NCBI RefSeq assembly: GCF_023611505.1
Contig: NZ_CP097843.1
Coordinates: 1,488,001-1,552,000 of the forward strand
DNA from: Streptococcus oralis
GTDB lineage: Bacteria; Bacillota; Bacilli; Lactobacillales; Streptococcaceae
DNA: 64,000 nt
Direction: 5' to 3'
This document shows, in pieces, positions 53,547 to 63,426 of the stretch. How positions within the stretch are numbered: the stretch's first letter is position 1; every line of letters begins with the position of its first letter. The translations under genes and the position numbers were made by a program. The notes below the pieces were generated by a model. That model made no database searches. It was not told the DNA's origin and saw nothing but the letters and a program-made list of their open reading frames with translations.

Positions 53547-55940
53547 TTATAAAAATTGCTGCGGCTCATGGTCAATACTGAGACGAAGCTCGCTATTGTC
53601 CCGTTCTTGAGTCAAGGCCAAAACCTGGTTGAGAGTCTGTCCCAGCTCATCTTCTAAACGGTATTTAATCAAAATCTGGTAATGATAAAGGTTGTGGGTA
53701 CGGGCGATTGGTTTTGGCGTTGGTCCAAGGATTTTACTAGTTTCCGATAAACCTGAGCGCAAAATCCCCATGACTTCATAGGCACGTTTGACAACCTCTT
53801 CTTCTTTCTTGTGAGAGAGGGTAATCCCAATGGTGAAATAATAAGGTGGGTAGCCAAGTTGGCGTCTGATACTCATTTCATAAGCGTAAAAGCCTTCATA
53901 GTCTTGGTCCTTGGCAAAACGAATGGCATAGTGTTCCGGATTGTAAGACTGGATCAAGACCTGCCCAGCTTTTTCTGCACGACCTGCGCGACCAGCCACC
54001 TGAGTTAAGAGTTGGAAGGTTCTCTCGGAAGAACGAAAATCAGGTAGATTCAAGGCCGTATCCGCATTGAGGACTCCGACTAGGGTCACATTTGGAAAAT
54101 CCAAGCCCTTGGCAATCATCTGAGTTCCCAGCAAGATATCTGCTTGCCCTTGACCAAACTGGTCAAGAAGAGTTTGGTGACTGCCCTTCCTGCGGGTCGT
54201 ATCCACATCCATCCGCAGAATGCGTGCCTGAGGAAAGAGCTCTGCTAGCTCATCATAGGCTTTCTGAGTCCCCGTCCCGTAGTAACGAATACTGCGACTC
54301 TGACAGTTGGGACAGACATGAGGAATCCCCTTCGAAAAACCACAGTAATGGCAGTTCATGGTCTTGGTATCCATGTGGAGAGTCAGAGAAATATCGCAGT
54401 TGGGGCAACTATCTACCGTCCCACACTCCCGACACATAACAAAGCTAGAATAACCCCGACGGTTGAGCATGAGGACTGCCTGCTCTTTTTTATCCAGGCG
54501 ATTTTGAATGGCCTCTAGCAAAGGAGGCGTAAAGTTTGACGTCTCATTCTGCCCGATATAGTCCCGAAAGTCAATCACTTGAACCTCAGGAATAGTGGCT
54601 AAAGGATTGGCCCGTTGGGTCAGACGTAAGTGTTGATAGACGCCTTTTCCAGCCCGCGCACGGCTTTCTAAGCTCGGTGTTGCTGAGCCAAGGACTAGGG
54701 CTGCTTGATTGTACTGGGCCCGTAAGATGGCGACCTCTCTGGCATGATAACGGGGATTACTGTCTTGTTTATAGCTAGCTTCATGTTCCTCATCGATAAT
54801 CATGACACCCAGATTTTTCAGTGGAGCAAAGATGGCTGATCTGGCACCAACAACAACTTGGGCATCGCCACGTTCAACCTTGCGCCATTCGTCGTACTTT
54901 TCACCATTAGACAGGCCTGAATGAAGGATGGCTACTTTCTCACCAAATCGAGCAATAAAACGCTCCGTCATTTGTGACGTCAGAGAAATCTCAGGTACCA
55001 GTAGAATGGCTGTCTTACCCTTGTCCAAGGCTCCTTGGATGATCTGTAAGTAAACCTCAGTTTTCCCACTTCCTGTAATCCCTTGAAGGAGGAATGGAGG
55101 CTGTTGACTACCAATAGCACTGACAACAACATCACGCGCCTGTCTTTGCTCTGGATTCAATTCCAAAGGTGTACTTGCTTCAATGCCTTCAAAATAAGCC
55201 GCTGATCGTTGCACTTCCTTTTGGACTAGAGTTAGAGCTCCTTGCTCCACAAAGAAGTTGACTTGCTCGCGTGAGTAGGACTCTAACAAACTAGCCAGAG
55301 GAGCACTCTCAGGATGAGACAGCAAATAGTCTCTCAGCTCTGCCTTTTTCTTAGCACGCGCAGAAATCTCAATACGTTCTAACTGGTCAACATGGACCTC
55401 ATACCAAGACTGGGTCTTGACCTTCTTTTGATCGACTGCCTGGTATTCTAAACGGAGTAGCCCTTTTCTAGTCAAACGCATCATTTCTGCCTGTTTGGCA
55501 AAGTCTAGAGAAGAAAAGGCTAGCGAAGCTTCTGAACCAAACAAACGCTCTTTGTCTGCCTGACTCAGACCTTCCAGAGGATAGAGAATCTTATCATAAC
55601 TAGAGTTTAAAAATCCCGGCAACATGGCTTTTAGAATGGAGATTTTGTAAGAAAAGACAGACTTGCGTAACTCCTCAGCCAGCCAGAGTTGCTCTTGAGT
55701 CAAGACGGGGGAAAAGTCTAGCACTTCTGCAATCTCCTTCAAGTCCTGATCAGCTACTTCTCCCGACTGGGACTCCAAACCTAGCACAATTCCTTGGATC
55801 AAACGATTGCCCTTGCCGAAGGGGACATGGACCCGCATACCGACTTCCAGCATCTCTACAAATTCTTCAGGGACCTTATAACTATAGGGCTGGTCCGTCT
55901 GCATCAGGGGAACATCCACGATAATCTTTGCGATAGCCAT
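53547..55940 (-). CDS. priA: Primosomal replication helicase PriA
   Basis: A 797-residue 3'-5' helicase that restarts stalled replication forks. An N-terminal 3'-DNA-binding domain (about 1-110) is followed by the helicase core with Walker A GITGSGKTEVYL, DEEH, and the motif VI region TQVAGRAGRA. Between the core lobes are the paired zinc-binding cysteines CRECGTVDSCPNC and CHYCGFSKGIPHVCPNC. A C-terminal domain ends the protein. It is followed closely by fmt. All motifs are intact. Confidence 0.98.
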   Translation of the reverse strand: MAIAKIIVDVPLMQTDQPYSYKVPEEFVEMLEVGMRVHVPFGKGNRLIQGIVLGLESQSGEVADQDLKEIAEVLDFSPVLTQEQLWLAEELRKSVFSYKISILKAMLPGFLNSSYDKILYPLEGLSQADKERLFGSEASLAFSSLDFAKQAEMMRLTRKGLLRLEYQAVDQKKVKTQSWYEVHVDQLERIEISARAKKKAELRDYLLSHPESAPLASLLESYSREQVNFFVEQGALTLVQKEVQRSAAYFEGIEASTPLELNPEQRQARDVVVSAIGSQQPPFLLQGITGSGKTEVYLQIIQGALDKGKTAILLVPEISLTSQMTERFIARFGEKVAILHSGLSNGEKYDEWRKVERGDAQVVVGARSAIFAPLKNLGVMIIDEEHEASYKQDSNPRYHAREVAILRAQYNQAALVLGSATPSLESRARAGKGVYQHLRLTQRANPLATIPEVQVIDFRDYIGQNETSNFTPPLLEAIQNRLDKKEQAVLMLNRRGYSSFVMCRECGTVDSCPNCDISLTLHMDTKTMNCHYCGFSKGIPHVCPNCQSRSIRYYGTGTQKAYDELAELFPQARILRMDVDTTRRKGSHQTLLDQFGQGQADILLGTQMIAKGLDFPNVTLVGVLNADTALNLPDFRSSERTFQLLTQVAGRAGRAEKAGQVLIQSYNPEHYAIRFAKDQDYEGFYAYEMSIRRQLGYPPYYFTIGITLSHKKEEEVVKRAYEVMGILRSGLSETSKILGPTPKPIARTHNLYHYQILIKYRLEDELGQTLNQVLALTQERDNSELRLSIDHEPQQFL

Positions 55941-56005
55941 TTTCTCACCTCCTTCTTGTCAGTAAATTCTTGCAATAGAAAAAATAAGATTGAGTCCCCC
56001 CAACC

Positions 56006-56320
56006 TTAAATTTTTTCACCATCTTCTTTTTCTTTAGCGATTTGCTCTTTGATTTTCTTTTCTTCTTCTTCTTTGCGGCGTTTTTCTTCTTCGATACGGA
56101 GACGAACCGCTTCACGTTTTCCTTCTGGATCTGGGTGAATGGTTACATTTCCAGACTCGATTTCTTCCAAAGCGCGAAGAGTTGATTTTTCAGACTTAAA
56201 CTCTTGAGTTGCTGGCGCGCCTGCTTCTAGTTCGTGGGCACGCTTTGCTTCCAAAATTACGAGTGAATATTTAGATGGTACCTTGTCAAGCAAGGTATCA
56301 ATAGAGGGTTTTAACATCAT
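56006..56320 (-). CDS. rpoZ: RNA polymerase omega subunit
   Basis: A 104-residue omega subunit that helps assemble RNA polymerase. The conserved part is N-terminal: [20 protein letters not shown], then [11 protein letters not shown]. The second half (about 60-104) is a long charged, Lys/Glu-rich helix, common in streptococci. Two adjacent ATG codons (56320 and 56317) can each be the start. It follows gmk by 24 bases, as in most Firmicutes. Confidence 0.96.
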   Translation of the reverse strand: MMLKPSIDTLLDKVPSKYSLVILEAKRAHELEAGAPATQEFKSEKSTLRALEEIESGNVTIHPDPEGKREAVRLRIEEEKRRKEEEEKKIKEQIAKEKEDGEKI

Positions 56321-56344
56321 TTGCTTGTACCTGTTTCCTATAGT

Positions 56345-57022
<678 letters not shown>

Positions 57023-57059
57023 TCAGTTATCCTTCTACAGTCTTTCTATCTAGTGTAAC

Positions 57060-57087
57060 AAAAAAGCAGTAATTTTTCAACTGCTCT
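57060..57087 (-). terminator. Terminator after rny
   Basis: On the minus strand AGCAGT pairs with ACTGCT (57087-57066), then TTTTTTG. Confidence 0.75.
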
Positions 57088-57094
57088 TTCTTAT

Positions 57095-58708
57095 TTATTT
57101 AGCATAATCTACTGCACGAAGTTCGCGGATCACGGTTACCTTGATGTTTCCTGGGTAATCGAGATTGTTTTCAATTTTCTCACGAACTTTGTGAGCCAAG
57201 ATTGTGACTTTGTCGTCCTTGATTTGTCCTGGATTAACCATAATACGAATTTCACGTCCTGCTTGAAGGGCAAAGCTATTTTGCACTCCTTCAAAGCCAT
57301 TGGCGATTTCTTCCAAATCGTGGAGACGTTTGATATAGTTTTCAAGAGACTCGCTACGAGCACCTGGACGCGCTGCACTCAAGGCATCTGCTGCAGCAAC
57401 AATCACTGCAATGACGCTTTCGGCTTCGACATCGCCGTGGTGGCTAGCAATGGTATTCACCACAACTGGGTGTTCCTTGTACTTACGAGCCAACTCTGTA
57501 CCAATCTCAACGTGGCTACCTTCAACCTCGCGGTCAATAGCTTTCCCGATGTCGTGAAGGAATCCAGCACGACGGGCAAGAGCTGCATTTTCACCAAGTT
57601 CACTGGCGATGATACCAGATAACTTAGCAACCTCAATCGAATGACGCAAGACATTTTGTCCATATGAAGTACGGAACTGCAAGCGTCCCATGATCTTCAT
57701 CAAGTCTGGATGGAGGTTTGGCGCACCAATCTCATAGGCAGCAGCCTCCCCATATTCACGGATTTTATTGTCAATCTCCTGACGGTTTTTCTCCACCAAC
57801 TCCTCGATACGAGCTGGGTGGATGCGGCCATCCTTGAGCAACATTTCCATGGTCATACGAGCAATTTCACGACGAATCGGATCAAATCCTGACAAGGTTA
57901 CCACTTCTGGTGTATCGTCGATAATCACATCAACCCCTGTCAAACTTTCAAAGGTACGAATGTTTCGCCCTTCGCGTCCGATAATGCGTCCCTTCATGGT
58001 ATCGTCTGGTAGGTGAACTGTCGAGTTTGTTGACTCTGCTACATAGTCACCAGCGATACGCTGCATAGCCTGAACCAAGATATCTTTCGCAATCTTGTCT
58101 GAACGTTCCTTCACTTCTTGCTCTGCCTCACGAATGCGGCTAGCAATTTCCTTGGTCAAGTTTTCCTCTGTCTGAGCCAAGATAATATCTCGAGCCTCAG
58201 TTTGGGAAAGAGAGCCGATACGTTCCAGTTCAGCTTCTTTTTGTCTTTCGACTTCCTCTAATTGCTCTTCACGTGCATCAAGGTTTTTTGCTCTATCAGA
58301 AATACTTTGTTCTTTTTGTTCAAGTGTTTTTTCTTTGTTCGTCAAATTGTCGTCTTTACGGTCAAGGCTCGTAGCTCTCTCCGTCAAACGACTTTCAATT
58401 TGCTTGAGCTCCTGACGTTCTGACTTAAATTCAGCGTCCACTTCTTCACGGTATTTTCTGGCTTCCTCTTTGGCCTCCAATAGTGCTTCTTTTTTAAGAG
58501 ACTTGCTTTCGCTCTTGGCTTCATTTAGCAATAAATCCGCTTCGCGCTCAGCTTGTCCTCGTAAATTAGTTGCTTCTTGTTCAGCATTTAGAAGCATCAA
58601 CTCTGCAGCTTCTTGAGATGATTTCATCTTAGCTGAGATGCTGACATATCCAATGACTAAACCAATGATGACGGCAAAAACAGCAATCGCAAGTGTCATG
58701 ATTTCCAT
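57095..58708 (-). CDS. rny: Ribonuclease Y
   Basis: A 537-residue membrane-anchored endoribonuclease that starts decay of many mRNAs. The order is one N-terminal membrane helix (about 4-25), a long coiled coil (about 30-200), a KH domain ([15 protein letters not shown]) and the HD domain with HDIGKA and ASHHGD. The ATG at 58708 follows GAGGTAAAAAC. A clear promoter is upstream. It is the first core gene after the second KAP NTPase gene. Confidence 0.97.
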   Translation of the reverse strand: MEIMTLAIAVFAVIIGLVIGYVSISAKMKSSQEAAELMLLNAEQEATNLRGQAEREADLLLNEAKSESKSLKKEALLEAKEEARKYREEVDAEFKSERQELKQIESRLTERATSLDRKDDNLTNKEKTLEQKEQSISDRAKNLDAREEQLEEVERQKEAELERIGSLSQTEARDIILAQTEENLTKEIASRIREAEQEVKERSDKIAKDILVQAMQRIAGDYVAESTNSTVHLPDDTMKGRIIGREGRNIRTFESLTGVDVIIDDTPEVVTLSGFDPIRREIARMTMEMLLKDGRIHPARIEELVEKNRQEIDNKIREYGEAAAYEIGAPNLHPDLMKIMGRLQFRTSYGQNVLRHSIEVAKLSGIIASELGENAALARRAGFLHDIGKAIDREVEGSHVEIGTELARKYKEHPVVVNTIASHHGDVEAESVIAVIVAAADALSAARPGARSESLENYIKRLHDLEEIANGFEGVQNSFALQAGREIRIMVNPGQIKDDKVTILAHKVREKIENNLDYPGNIKVTVIRELRAVDYAK

Positions 58709-58756
58709 GTTTTTACCTCATTAAATTTGTTTATCGAATGACATACATTCCTTAAT

Positions 58757-58785
58757 ATTCTATCATAAAAAACCGATTTTCACAA
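58757..58785 (-). promoter_or_regulatory. rny promoter
   Basis: On the minus strand TTGTGA (58785-58780), 17 bases, TAGAAT (58762-58757) with TG extension. Confidence 0.75.
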
Positions 58786-58842
58786 ACCCAAATTGAAGAG
58801 TTTTGTGTGAATTTTAGACAAAGAGTCATCTACTTCTAAGCT

Positions 58843-60528
58843 CTATTGTATTAAATTATCTAGTGGAATATGATTAATTGTAATTTGCCCTTTTGATTCT
58901 AAAGGTAAGCATTTTTTTATAAAGTTCTGACATTTCGCGTCTTTCAATTCATCTATGTTAATCACTTGATAATTATTTTTTATTCTATCATTTAAAATAT
59001 CATAATAAATTTCAACTAAACAGCCCTTTGTTCGGCCACAGAGTATGTCATGAGCATCATAATACACTTTGTGTCCTGTTTTTGAGATAAATAGATTCCT
59101 TAGTTTGACTTCCCATAGACACGATAACAATTGGAAATAATATATAGGTTCTTGGGGGTAATCAAAATACATATCCTCCTCTGAAGTAGGTAAAGAACCC
59201 AAAGAACTTAAAACTACAAACTTCTCTAACATTTCAAAATGAAAATATGAGTCTAACTCATAGAACTGCTCATACTCGTCTACTTCATAAATGCCATTAA
59301 AAAATTCAAAAAATAATACTAGAATACTATCAGTTCCCATGCGTCCATTCATGCAATCAACGATGTAATTTGATATCTTTCTACCAAAATATGGTAGAAG
59401 CCTATTCGTTGTATAATCACTCTCAATTATATTTGAAAGTTCTTCTAATGATTTCTGGAACTCTCTTAAACTTGGTTTTTTAACTTTTGAATCTTTATTT
59501 TTATCTTCTACGACTCTTTCGTCTACATCCACATAATAAATTTTAAAAATTAATGATAGAATTTTCCCAAGGTCATCATCTCTCAATTTACTCTTTTTCA
59601 AAATGTTATCTATGACTTCCTCTGTAGGTTCCATTCTATTATGATTTAACTTAAATTTATTATCAATAATCTCCTTTGCTGACCCAATTTCCTCACTATT
59701 TAAAATTACAATAATTTTAAATCTTTTATTCTCAGAAAGATAGTCAATATAACCCAATAAATCATTGTAATCTGAAGGGTTATCTGATTTTGCTACATAT
59801 GAAACCCGTTCAAAATCATCAAAAATAATGATAGAATCTCGCTTCATCAAATCCGTTCCAACTGTTTTAAAGAACCATTTAAAAACTCCTCCAACAAGTG
59901 GAATAAAGTCCAAATTTCCGAGTATGGATTGTTTTTCTATTTCATTGATCAATATTTTCTCGGCTTGCTCTCTTGTTTTTATCCCAAAGCAGGAAATATA
60001 GTAGATTTCTTTCTTTTTATAAATTTGATTTTCAAAAAACGTCTTTATAAAAAATGTTTTCCCACTTCCCCAAGAACCATCCAACCAGAAGACATTATGA
60101 ATAGAGGCCGGACTATTTAAAAACTCCACCAGATGAGTTTGATAAGGATAGTCATCCAAGTCATATTCCGGAAATAGCTCTGGGTCCAGTTTCTTATAAC
60201 TAACTTTTTTAAAAATTATGTCTAAAAACCAGAACAGTATTGTTGGTATAGTCAGTGCTAACAATATTATTACACGATTCTCATACAAAATTGAAATAAT
60301 ATCTTTAAAAAAATTATAATTAGATAAAAATTTATAGATAGGTAAAGCAAAGCGTTTAAATTGTTCAATCTCAAGTGCAAGATACAGTACCCATATACTG
60401 GCTATAAATATTTTGTACCACTCGACAATTCTAACATTACTACTCCATGATGGTCTTTGAAATGGATATTTCAGTAGCCGTTTAAAATTCAGAAAAAAAT
60501 TAAGAATCCTCGTTTTTATATTTTTCAT
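58843..60528 (-). CDS. Second KAP-type P-loop NTPase, membrane-anchored (KAP2)
   Basis: A 561-residue protein with two N-terminal membrane helices (about 38-57 and 88-110), then a P-loop NTPase core. Walker A is GSWGSGKT (151-158, Lys157). Walker B is IIIFDDFER (Asp237-Asp238). A sensor-like strand IIVILNSEEI follows. The C-terminal 280 residues are acidic and aromatic-rich and do not match anything I know. It resembles KAP1 in the motifs W-GSGKT and DDF-R but differs elsewhere; here the helices precede the P-loop. AAAGGGG precedes the ATG. It is strongly A+T-rich compared with rny and tmcAL. Function is unknown; defence is inferred. Confidence 0.78.
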   Translation of the reverse strand: MKNIKTRILNFFLNFKRLLKYPFQRPSWSSNVRIVEWYKIFIASIWVLYLALEIEQFKRFALPIYKFLSNYNFFKDIISILYENRVIILLALTIPTILFWFLDIIFKKVSYKKLDPELFPEYDLDDYPYQTHLVEFLNSPASIHNVFWLDGSWGSGKTFFIKTFFENQIYKKKEIYYISCFGIKTREQAEKILINEIEKQSILGNLDFIPLVGGVFKWFFKTVGTDLMKRDSIIIFDDFERVSYVAKSDNPSDYNDLLGYIDYLSENKRFKIIVILNSEEIGSAKEIIDNKFKLNHNRMEPTEEVIDNILKKSKLRDDDLGKILSLIFKIYYVDVDERVVEDKNKDSKVKKPSLREFQKSLEELSNIIESDYTTNRLLPYFGRKISNYIVDCMNGRMGTDSILVLFFEFFNGIYEVDEYEQFYELDSYFHFEMLEKFVVLSSLGSLPTSEEDMYFDYPQEPIYYFQLLSCLWEVKLRNLFISKTGHKVYYDAHDILCGRTKGCLVEIYYDILNDRIKNNYQVINIDELKDAKCQNFIKKCLPLESKGQITINHIPLDNLIQ

Positions 60529-60557
60529 ATATACCCCTTTTAATCTATATTATCATG

Positions 60558-60563
60558 ATTATA
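60558..60563 (-). promoter_or_regulatory. Extended -10 promoter of KAP2
   Basis: TGGTATAAT on the minus strand (TATAAT at 60563-60558), 30 bases before the ATG, the same GTGGTATAAT string as at KAP1. It adjoins an ATCATGAT palindrome (60552-60559). Confidence 0.6.
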
Positions 60564-60704
60564 CCACAAAATAAGAGTTATTAAGCGGATTCAAGGGACA
60601 AGAATCTAGTTATTATACTAAAATTTTTCACTGATTTTTTAACTTAGGAAGTCTATCATTTTCCAAAGACTTTATCTCCAATTTGCTAGCTAAAATTTCT
60701 AAAA

Positions 60705-60731
60705 TAAAAAAGTCCACCTCACAGTAGACTT
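60705..60731 (-). terminator. Terminator after yoeB
   Basis: On the minus strand AGTCTAC (60730-60724) pairs with GTGGACT (60717-60711, one G-U), followed by TTTTTTATTTT. It overlaps the stop codon region. Confidence 0.75.
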
Positions 60732-60984
60732 AATAATGATCCTTAAAGGACAAGAAAGCGATGTTATCCCCATCCATCATATAAATCAAGCGATTTTCTG
60801 CATCAATGCGCCGCGACCAAGCTCCTTGGTAGTCATACTTGAGTGGTTCTGGTTTCCCCATTCCTACAAAAGGATCGCGTTGAATATCCTTGATTAATTT
60901 ATTGATTCTTTTTAATGTTTTCTTATCTTGGTTTTGCCAATAGCAATAATCCGCCCAGGCATCTTCTGTAAACTTGAGCAGCAT
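60730..60984 (-). CDS. yoeB: YoeB-type mRNA interferase toxin
   Basis: An 84-residue RelE-superfamily toxin that cleaves mRNA in the ribosome. Typical features are FTEDAWADYCYWQ, then KRINKLIKDIQRDPF, GKPEPLKYDYQGAWSRRI and the ending AFLSFKDHY, which carries the conserved His and Tyr at the C-terminus. It starts 3 bases after the antitoxin stop. The pair matches the pneumococcal yefM-yoeB locus in content and neighbours. Confidence 0.95.
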   Translation of the reverse strand: MLLKFTEDAWADYCYWQNQDKKTLKRINKLIKDIQRDPFVGMGKPEPLKYDYQGAWSRRIDAENRLIYMMDGDNIAFLSFKDHY

Positions 60985-60987
60985 CCA

Positions 60988-61242
60988 TTACTCCTCAATC
61001 ACATGCACCTGAGTGCTTCCAGCACGAACTTGAGCCATTCCTCGCAAGACCTTGTCAGAAAGTTCCTTATTTTGAGCGATTCTCAGGGTTTCCTGAATAC
61101 TATCCCACTCGCTCTTTGAAAGGACTACAATATCCTCATCTGGATTTTTATTGACCACCGTCAAAGGCTCAAATTCATCGTTTACTTTTTTCATGTAGTC
61201 TTTTAAATGATTTCGGAATGTTGAGTAAAGAACTGCTTCCAT
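60988..61242 (-). CDS. yefM: YefM antitoxin (Phd/YefM family)
   Basis: An 84-residue antitoxin and repressor opening MEAVLYSTFRNHLKDYMKKV, with the Phd/YefM fold up to about residue 60 and a flexible toxin-binding tail. I start it at 61242 since GAGG is then eight bases away; ATG at 61248 leaves too little room. It precedes yoeB and should repress the operon by binding the TGTACA palindrome upstream. Confidence 0.93.
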   Translation of the reverse strand: MEAVLYSTFRNHLKDYMKKVNDEFEPLTVVNKNPDEDIVVLSKSEWDSIQETLRIAQNKELSDKVLRGMAQVRAGSTQVHVIEE

Positions 61243-61272
61243 AACCATACCTCATTTTACCTCTTTTCCACT

Positions 61273-61314
61273 ATTATACACAAAAAGAAAGAAATTGTCA
61301 GGAACTTGTACAAG
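61273..61314 (-). promoter_or_regulatory. yefM-yoeB promoter and operator
   Basis: On the minus strand CTGACA (61301-61296), 17 bases, TATAAT (61278-61273). Just upstream is the perfect palindrome CTTGTACAAG (61305-61314), whose core TGTACA is the YefM recognition motif known from E. coli. Confidence 0.8.
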
Positions 61315-61374
61315 ATTCTTCTTTTCTATCTATTTATTCGAAAATCTTCTAAAAAAGCCTACCTTTCACTAGAC

Positions 61375-62472
61375 TTAGTTTGATTCTATTCTAATGGGCA
61401 CTCTACCGAAATTCTGCTCCGCGATGCTTGGCTGTCCTAGTTGGTAAATCTGATCTGCTTTTTGGGTCATGGCATCCCAAGGCTCTTTGCCAATTCGGCT
61501 GACGAGATGGACCTGCTCTTTCAGAGATTTGAGGTGTTGTCTGCCTTTTTCAGTAAAGCCAAGAACATGGATAGCTTCTGGCAAGTCGCTTTCTCTGGCC
61601 TGCACCAAAATATAAGTCAAGAGGCGTCTGACACGCGCCTTGGTATAGCGCTTTGTCGCAACTGCCTCGACCAATTCGTCAACAGACTGGGCTGTTTTGA
61701 TAGCTTCCTTGATGCGCACAGCCATTTCTTGATTGACCTGATAGATGGTCGTCAGGTCTGGATTTGACAAAATTTGATAGCAGAGCAAGGGAAAATAGTC
61801 GTCCCAACTCACCTTACGGGCCTGCTCAAAGAGGGCAACGGAAGGCATAAAGCGTTCTAAGAAATCTTGGTCTGATTGATGCTGACGGAGAGCTGTTGCC
61901 GAGGCAAAGTCCACATCCTTATCCACAGAATGGTAACCCGCTCCCTGACGCTGAATCGGCTGAAGCTTGATGTTTCGTCCTGCAACCGCCTTGGCATAGG
62001 CCAAAGCCAGAACATGATTGGGGGTATGGCCTGAAAAATCAAGACCAGCAAATTCCTGCCACATGGCCTGGGTTTTCTGGGGATAAGATAGTGAATCAGG
62101 CAGATTTTCCACAAATTTCTCCATCTCAGTACCTCGCTCTGTGTATAAGTCAGCAATTTTCTGATAATCCAGAACTTCCTCTGTCCCGAAAGCTAGGCTA
62201 TCAATACCTAACCGCGCCAAGATATCCACAGCCCCTTGACCGAAGAAATCTGCCGCCTGAACACTGACTAAAAAGGGCAATTCCACTACCAGATCCGCTC
62301 CATTTTCAAGCGCCATCTGAGCCCGAGTCCACTTATCCACGATAGCAGGCTCTCCACGCTGCATGAAATTCCCAGACATGGCAACGATTTTCAGTCCCTT
62401 CGCCTGCTCAAGCAAGTATTTGTGCCCATTATGAAAAGGATTGAACTCCGCGATAATACCTGTGATGGTCAT
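61375..62472 (-). CDS. tmcAL: tRNA(Met) cytidine acetate ligase
   Basis: A 365-residue HIGH-motif nucleotidyltransferase-like enzyme that forms N4-acetylcytidine at the wobble base of elongator tRNA-Met using acetate and ATP. It opens [20 protein letters not shown] with the HNGH motif, and has [17 protein letters not shown] and an Arg-rich [14 protein letters not shown] segment. It follows the methyltransferase gene by 9 bases on the same strand. The TmcAL assignment is from family resemblance to the Bacillus enzyme. Confidence 0.92.
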   Translation of the reverse strand: MTITGIIAEFNPFHNGHKYLLEQAKGLKIVAMSGNFMQRGEPAIVDKWTRAQMALENGADLVVELPFLVSVQAADFFGQGAVDILARLGIDSLAFGTEEVLDYQKIADLYTERGTEMEKFVENLPDSLSYPQKTQAMWQEFAGLDFSGHTPNHVLALAYAKAVAGRNIKLQPIQRQGAGYHSVDKDVDFASATALRQHQSDQDFLERFMPSVALFEQARKVSWDDYFPLLCYQILSNPDLTTIYQVNQEMAVRIKEAIKTAQSVDELVEAVATKRYTKARVRRLLTYILVQARESDLPEAIHVLGFTEKGRQHLKSLKEQVHLVSRIGKEPWDAMTQKADQIYQLGQPSIAEQNFGRVPIRIESN

Positions 62473-62481
62473 AGAAATCTC

Positions 62482-63222
62482 CTACTTCTGCGCTACAAAA
62501 AACCAACGGGTACTTGTCTCTGTCGGCTCCTTATCCTCAAAGTCCGCATAGAGTTTGAAGAACTTGAAACCAGCCTGTTCCAGCAAGATATCATAGGTCA
62601 AGACCTCATAGGTCCGCTCCTCATGCACTTCATCGTGGCGACTAAAGGAACCGTCCACTTCCTTGACAAAGAAGGTCAACTCATGCACGATGGAGTGAGG
62701 AGCTTCGTCCTCATAGGTGTCCCAAAGCATAGCAAAATCTTCCGCATTTTCATGGTAGGAATAGCCTGGGAATACTTCATCTGTCTGGTAGATCGAATGC
62801 ACATCAAAGATGAATACTCCGTCTTCATTGAGGGCATTGTATACTTCCTTAAAGACGTCTCCTACCTCTACCTCATCCTGCATGTAGCAGATAGAGTCCG
62901 AGTAGCAAGTCACAAAATCATATTTACCAGCCTTAGATAAATCCAGCATATTGCCTTCAATAAAATCAATCTTTTGCTTGGCTGAAGTAGCTCTTTTCTC
63001 CGCAATCTTCAGCATACCCGCGCTCAAGTCAAGTCCTGTCACATCAAAGCCAGCCTGAGAAAAGCGAACAGACTGGATACCTGTTCCACAAGCCAATTCC
63101 AAAAGCTTCTTTCTCTCCTTGGTCTTAGGCAAATGACGTAGCGAAAAATCCGTCCATTTATCGTATAAACTATCATCCATGACCGCATCATAGACCGCCG
63201 CAAAGGTTTCATAAGTAGCCAT
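62482..63222 (-). CDS. Class I SAM-dependent methyltransferase
   Basis: A 246-residue methyltransferase. SAM motif I is LLELACGTGIQSVRFS (about residues 41-56), motif II is DVTGLDLSAGML and the catalytic-region strand is FDFVTCYSDSICYM-like (YDFVTCYSDS). The substrate is unknown. I start it at 63222 (MATYETFAAVYD), the natural family start, but there is no convincing Shine-Dalgarno before it, and the structured element at 63223-63335 ends directly at the ATG. It is cotranscribed with tmcAL downstream. Confidence 0.88.
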   Translation of the reverse strand: MATYETFAAVYDAVMDDSLYDKWTDFSLRHLPKTKERKKLLELACGTGIQSVRFSQAGFDVTGLDLSAGMLKIAEKRATSAKQKIDFIEGNMLDLSKAGKYDFVTCYSDSICYMQDEVEVGDVFKEVYNALNEDGVFIFDVHSIYQTDEVFPGYSYHENAEDFAMLWDTYEDEAPHSIVHELTFFVKEVDGSFSRHDEVHEERTYEVLTYDILLEQAGFKFFKLYADFEDKEPTETSTRWFFVAQK

Positions 63223-63335
63223 AATTAAGATACAAAGAGCGTTAAAAGCAAGGAGAAAATAGGAAACTTTCTGCTGTATCGTCAGATACAAAGTAAGTTT
63301 ATCTTTTTCTCGCAGCTTTTAGCTCGTGTTCAGTT
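63223..63335 (-). repeat. Structured intergenic element, copy A (before the methyltransferase gene)
   Basis: This 113-base element aligns along its length with 27593-27704. Minus-strand blocks are TGAACACG, GAAAAAGATAAAC, TTTCCTATTTTC, TTAACG and GTATCTTAAT. The central hairpin has stem TGTATC/GATACA with loop TGAC (63275-63290), a stem unrelated in sequence to that of copy B but at the same place. It directly abuts the methyltransferase start codon. Confidence 0.65.
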
Positions 63336-63391
63336 TCGAGATGAACAAAACACGACGCCCTTTACCTTTCTATCCATTTTTTCTAAAATAA

Positions 63392-63423
63392 GCAAATAAA
63401 ACCCAGTTGACTGCAACTGAGTT
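63392..63423 (-). terminator. Terminator after rsfS
   Basis: On the minus strand AACTCAGTTG pairs with CAACTGGGTT (63423-63400, one G-U), followed by TTATTTG. Confidence 0.7.
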
Positions 63424-63426
63424 CGA

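Noticed and set aside
57136..57378. 80-codon minus-strand ORF inside rny
   Set aside because: Out-of-frame shadow of the HD domain region of rny.
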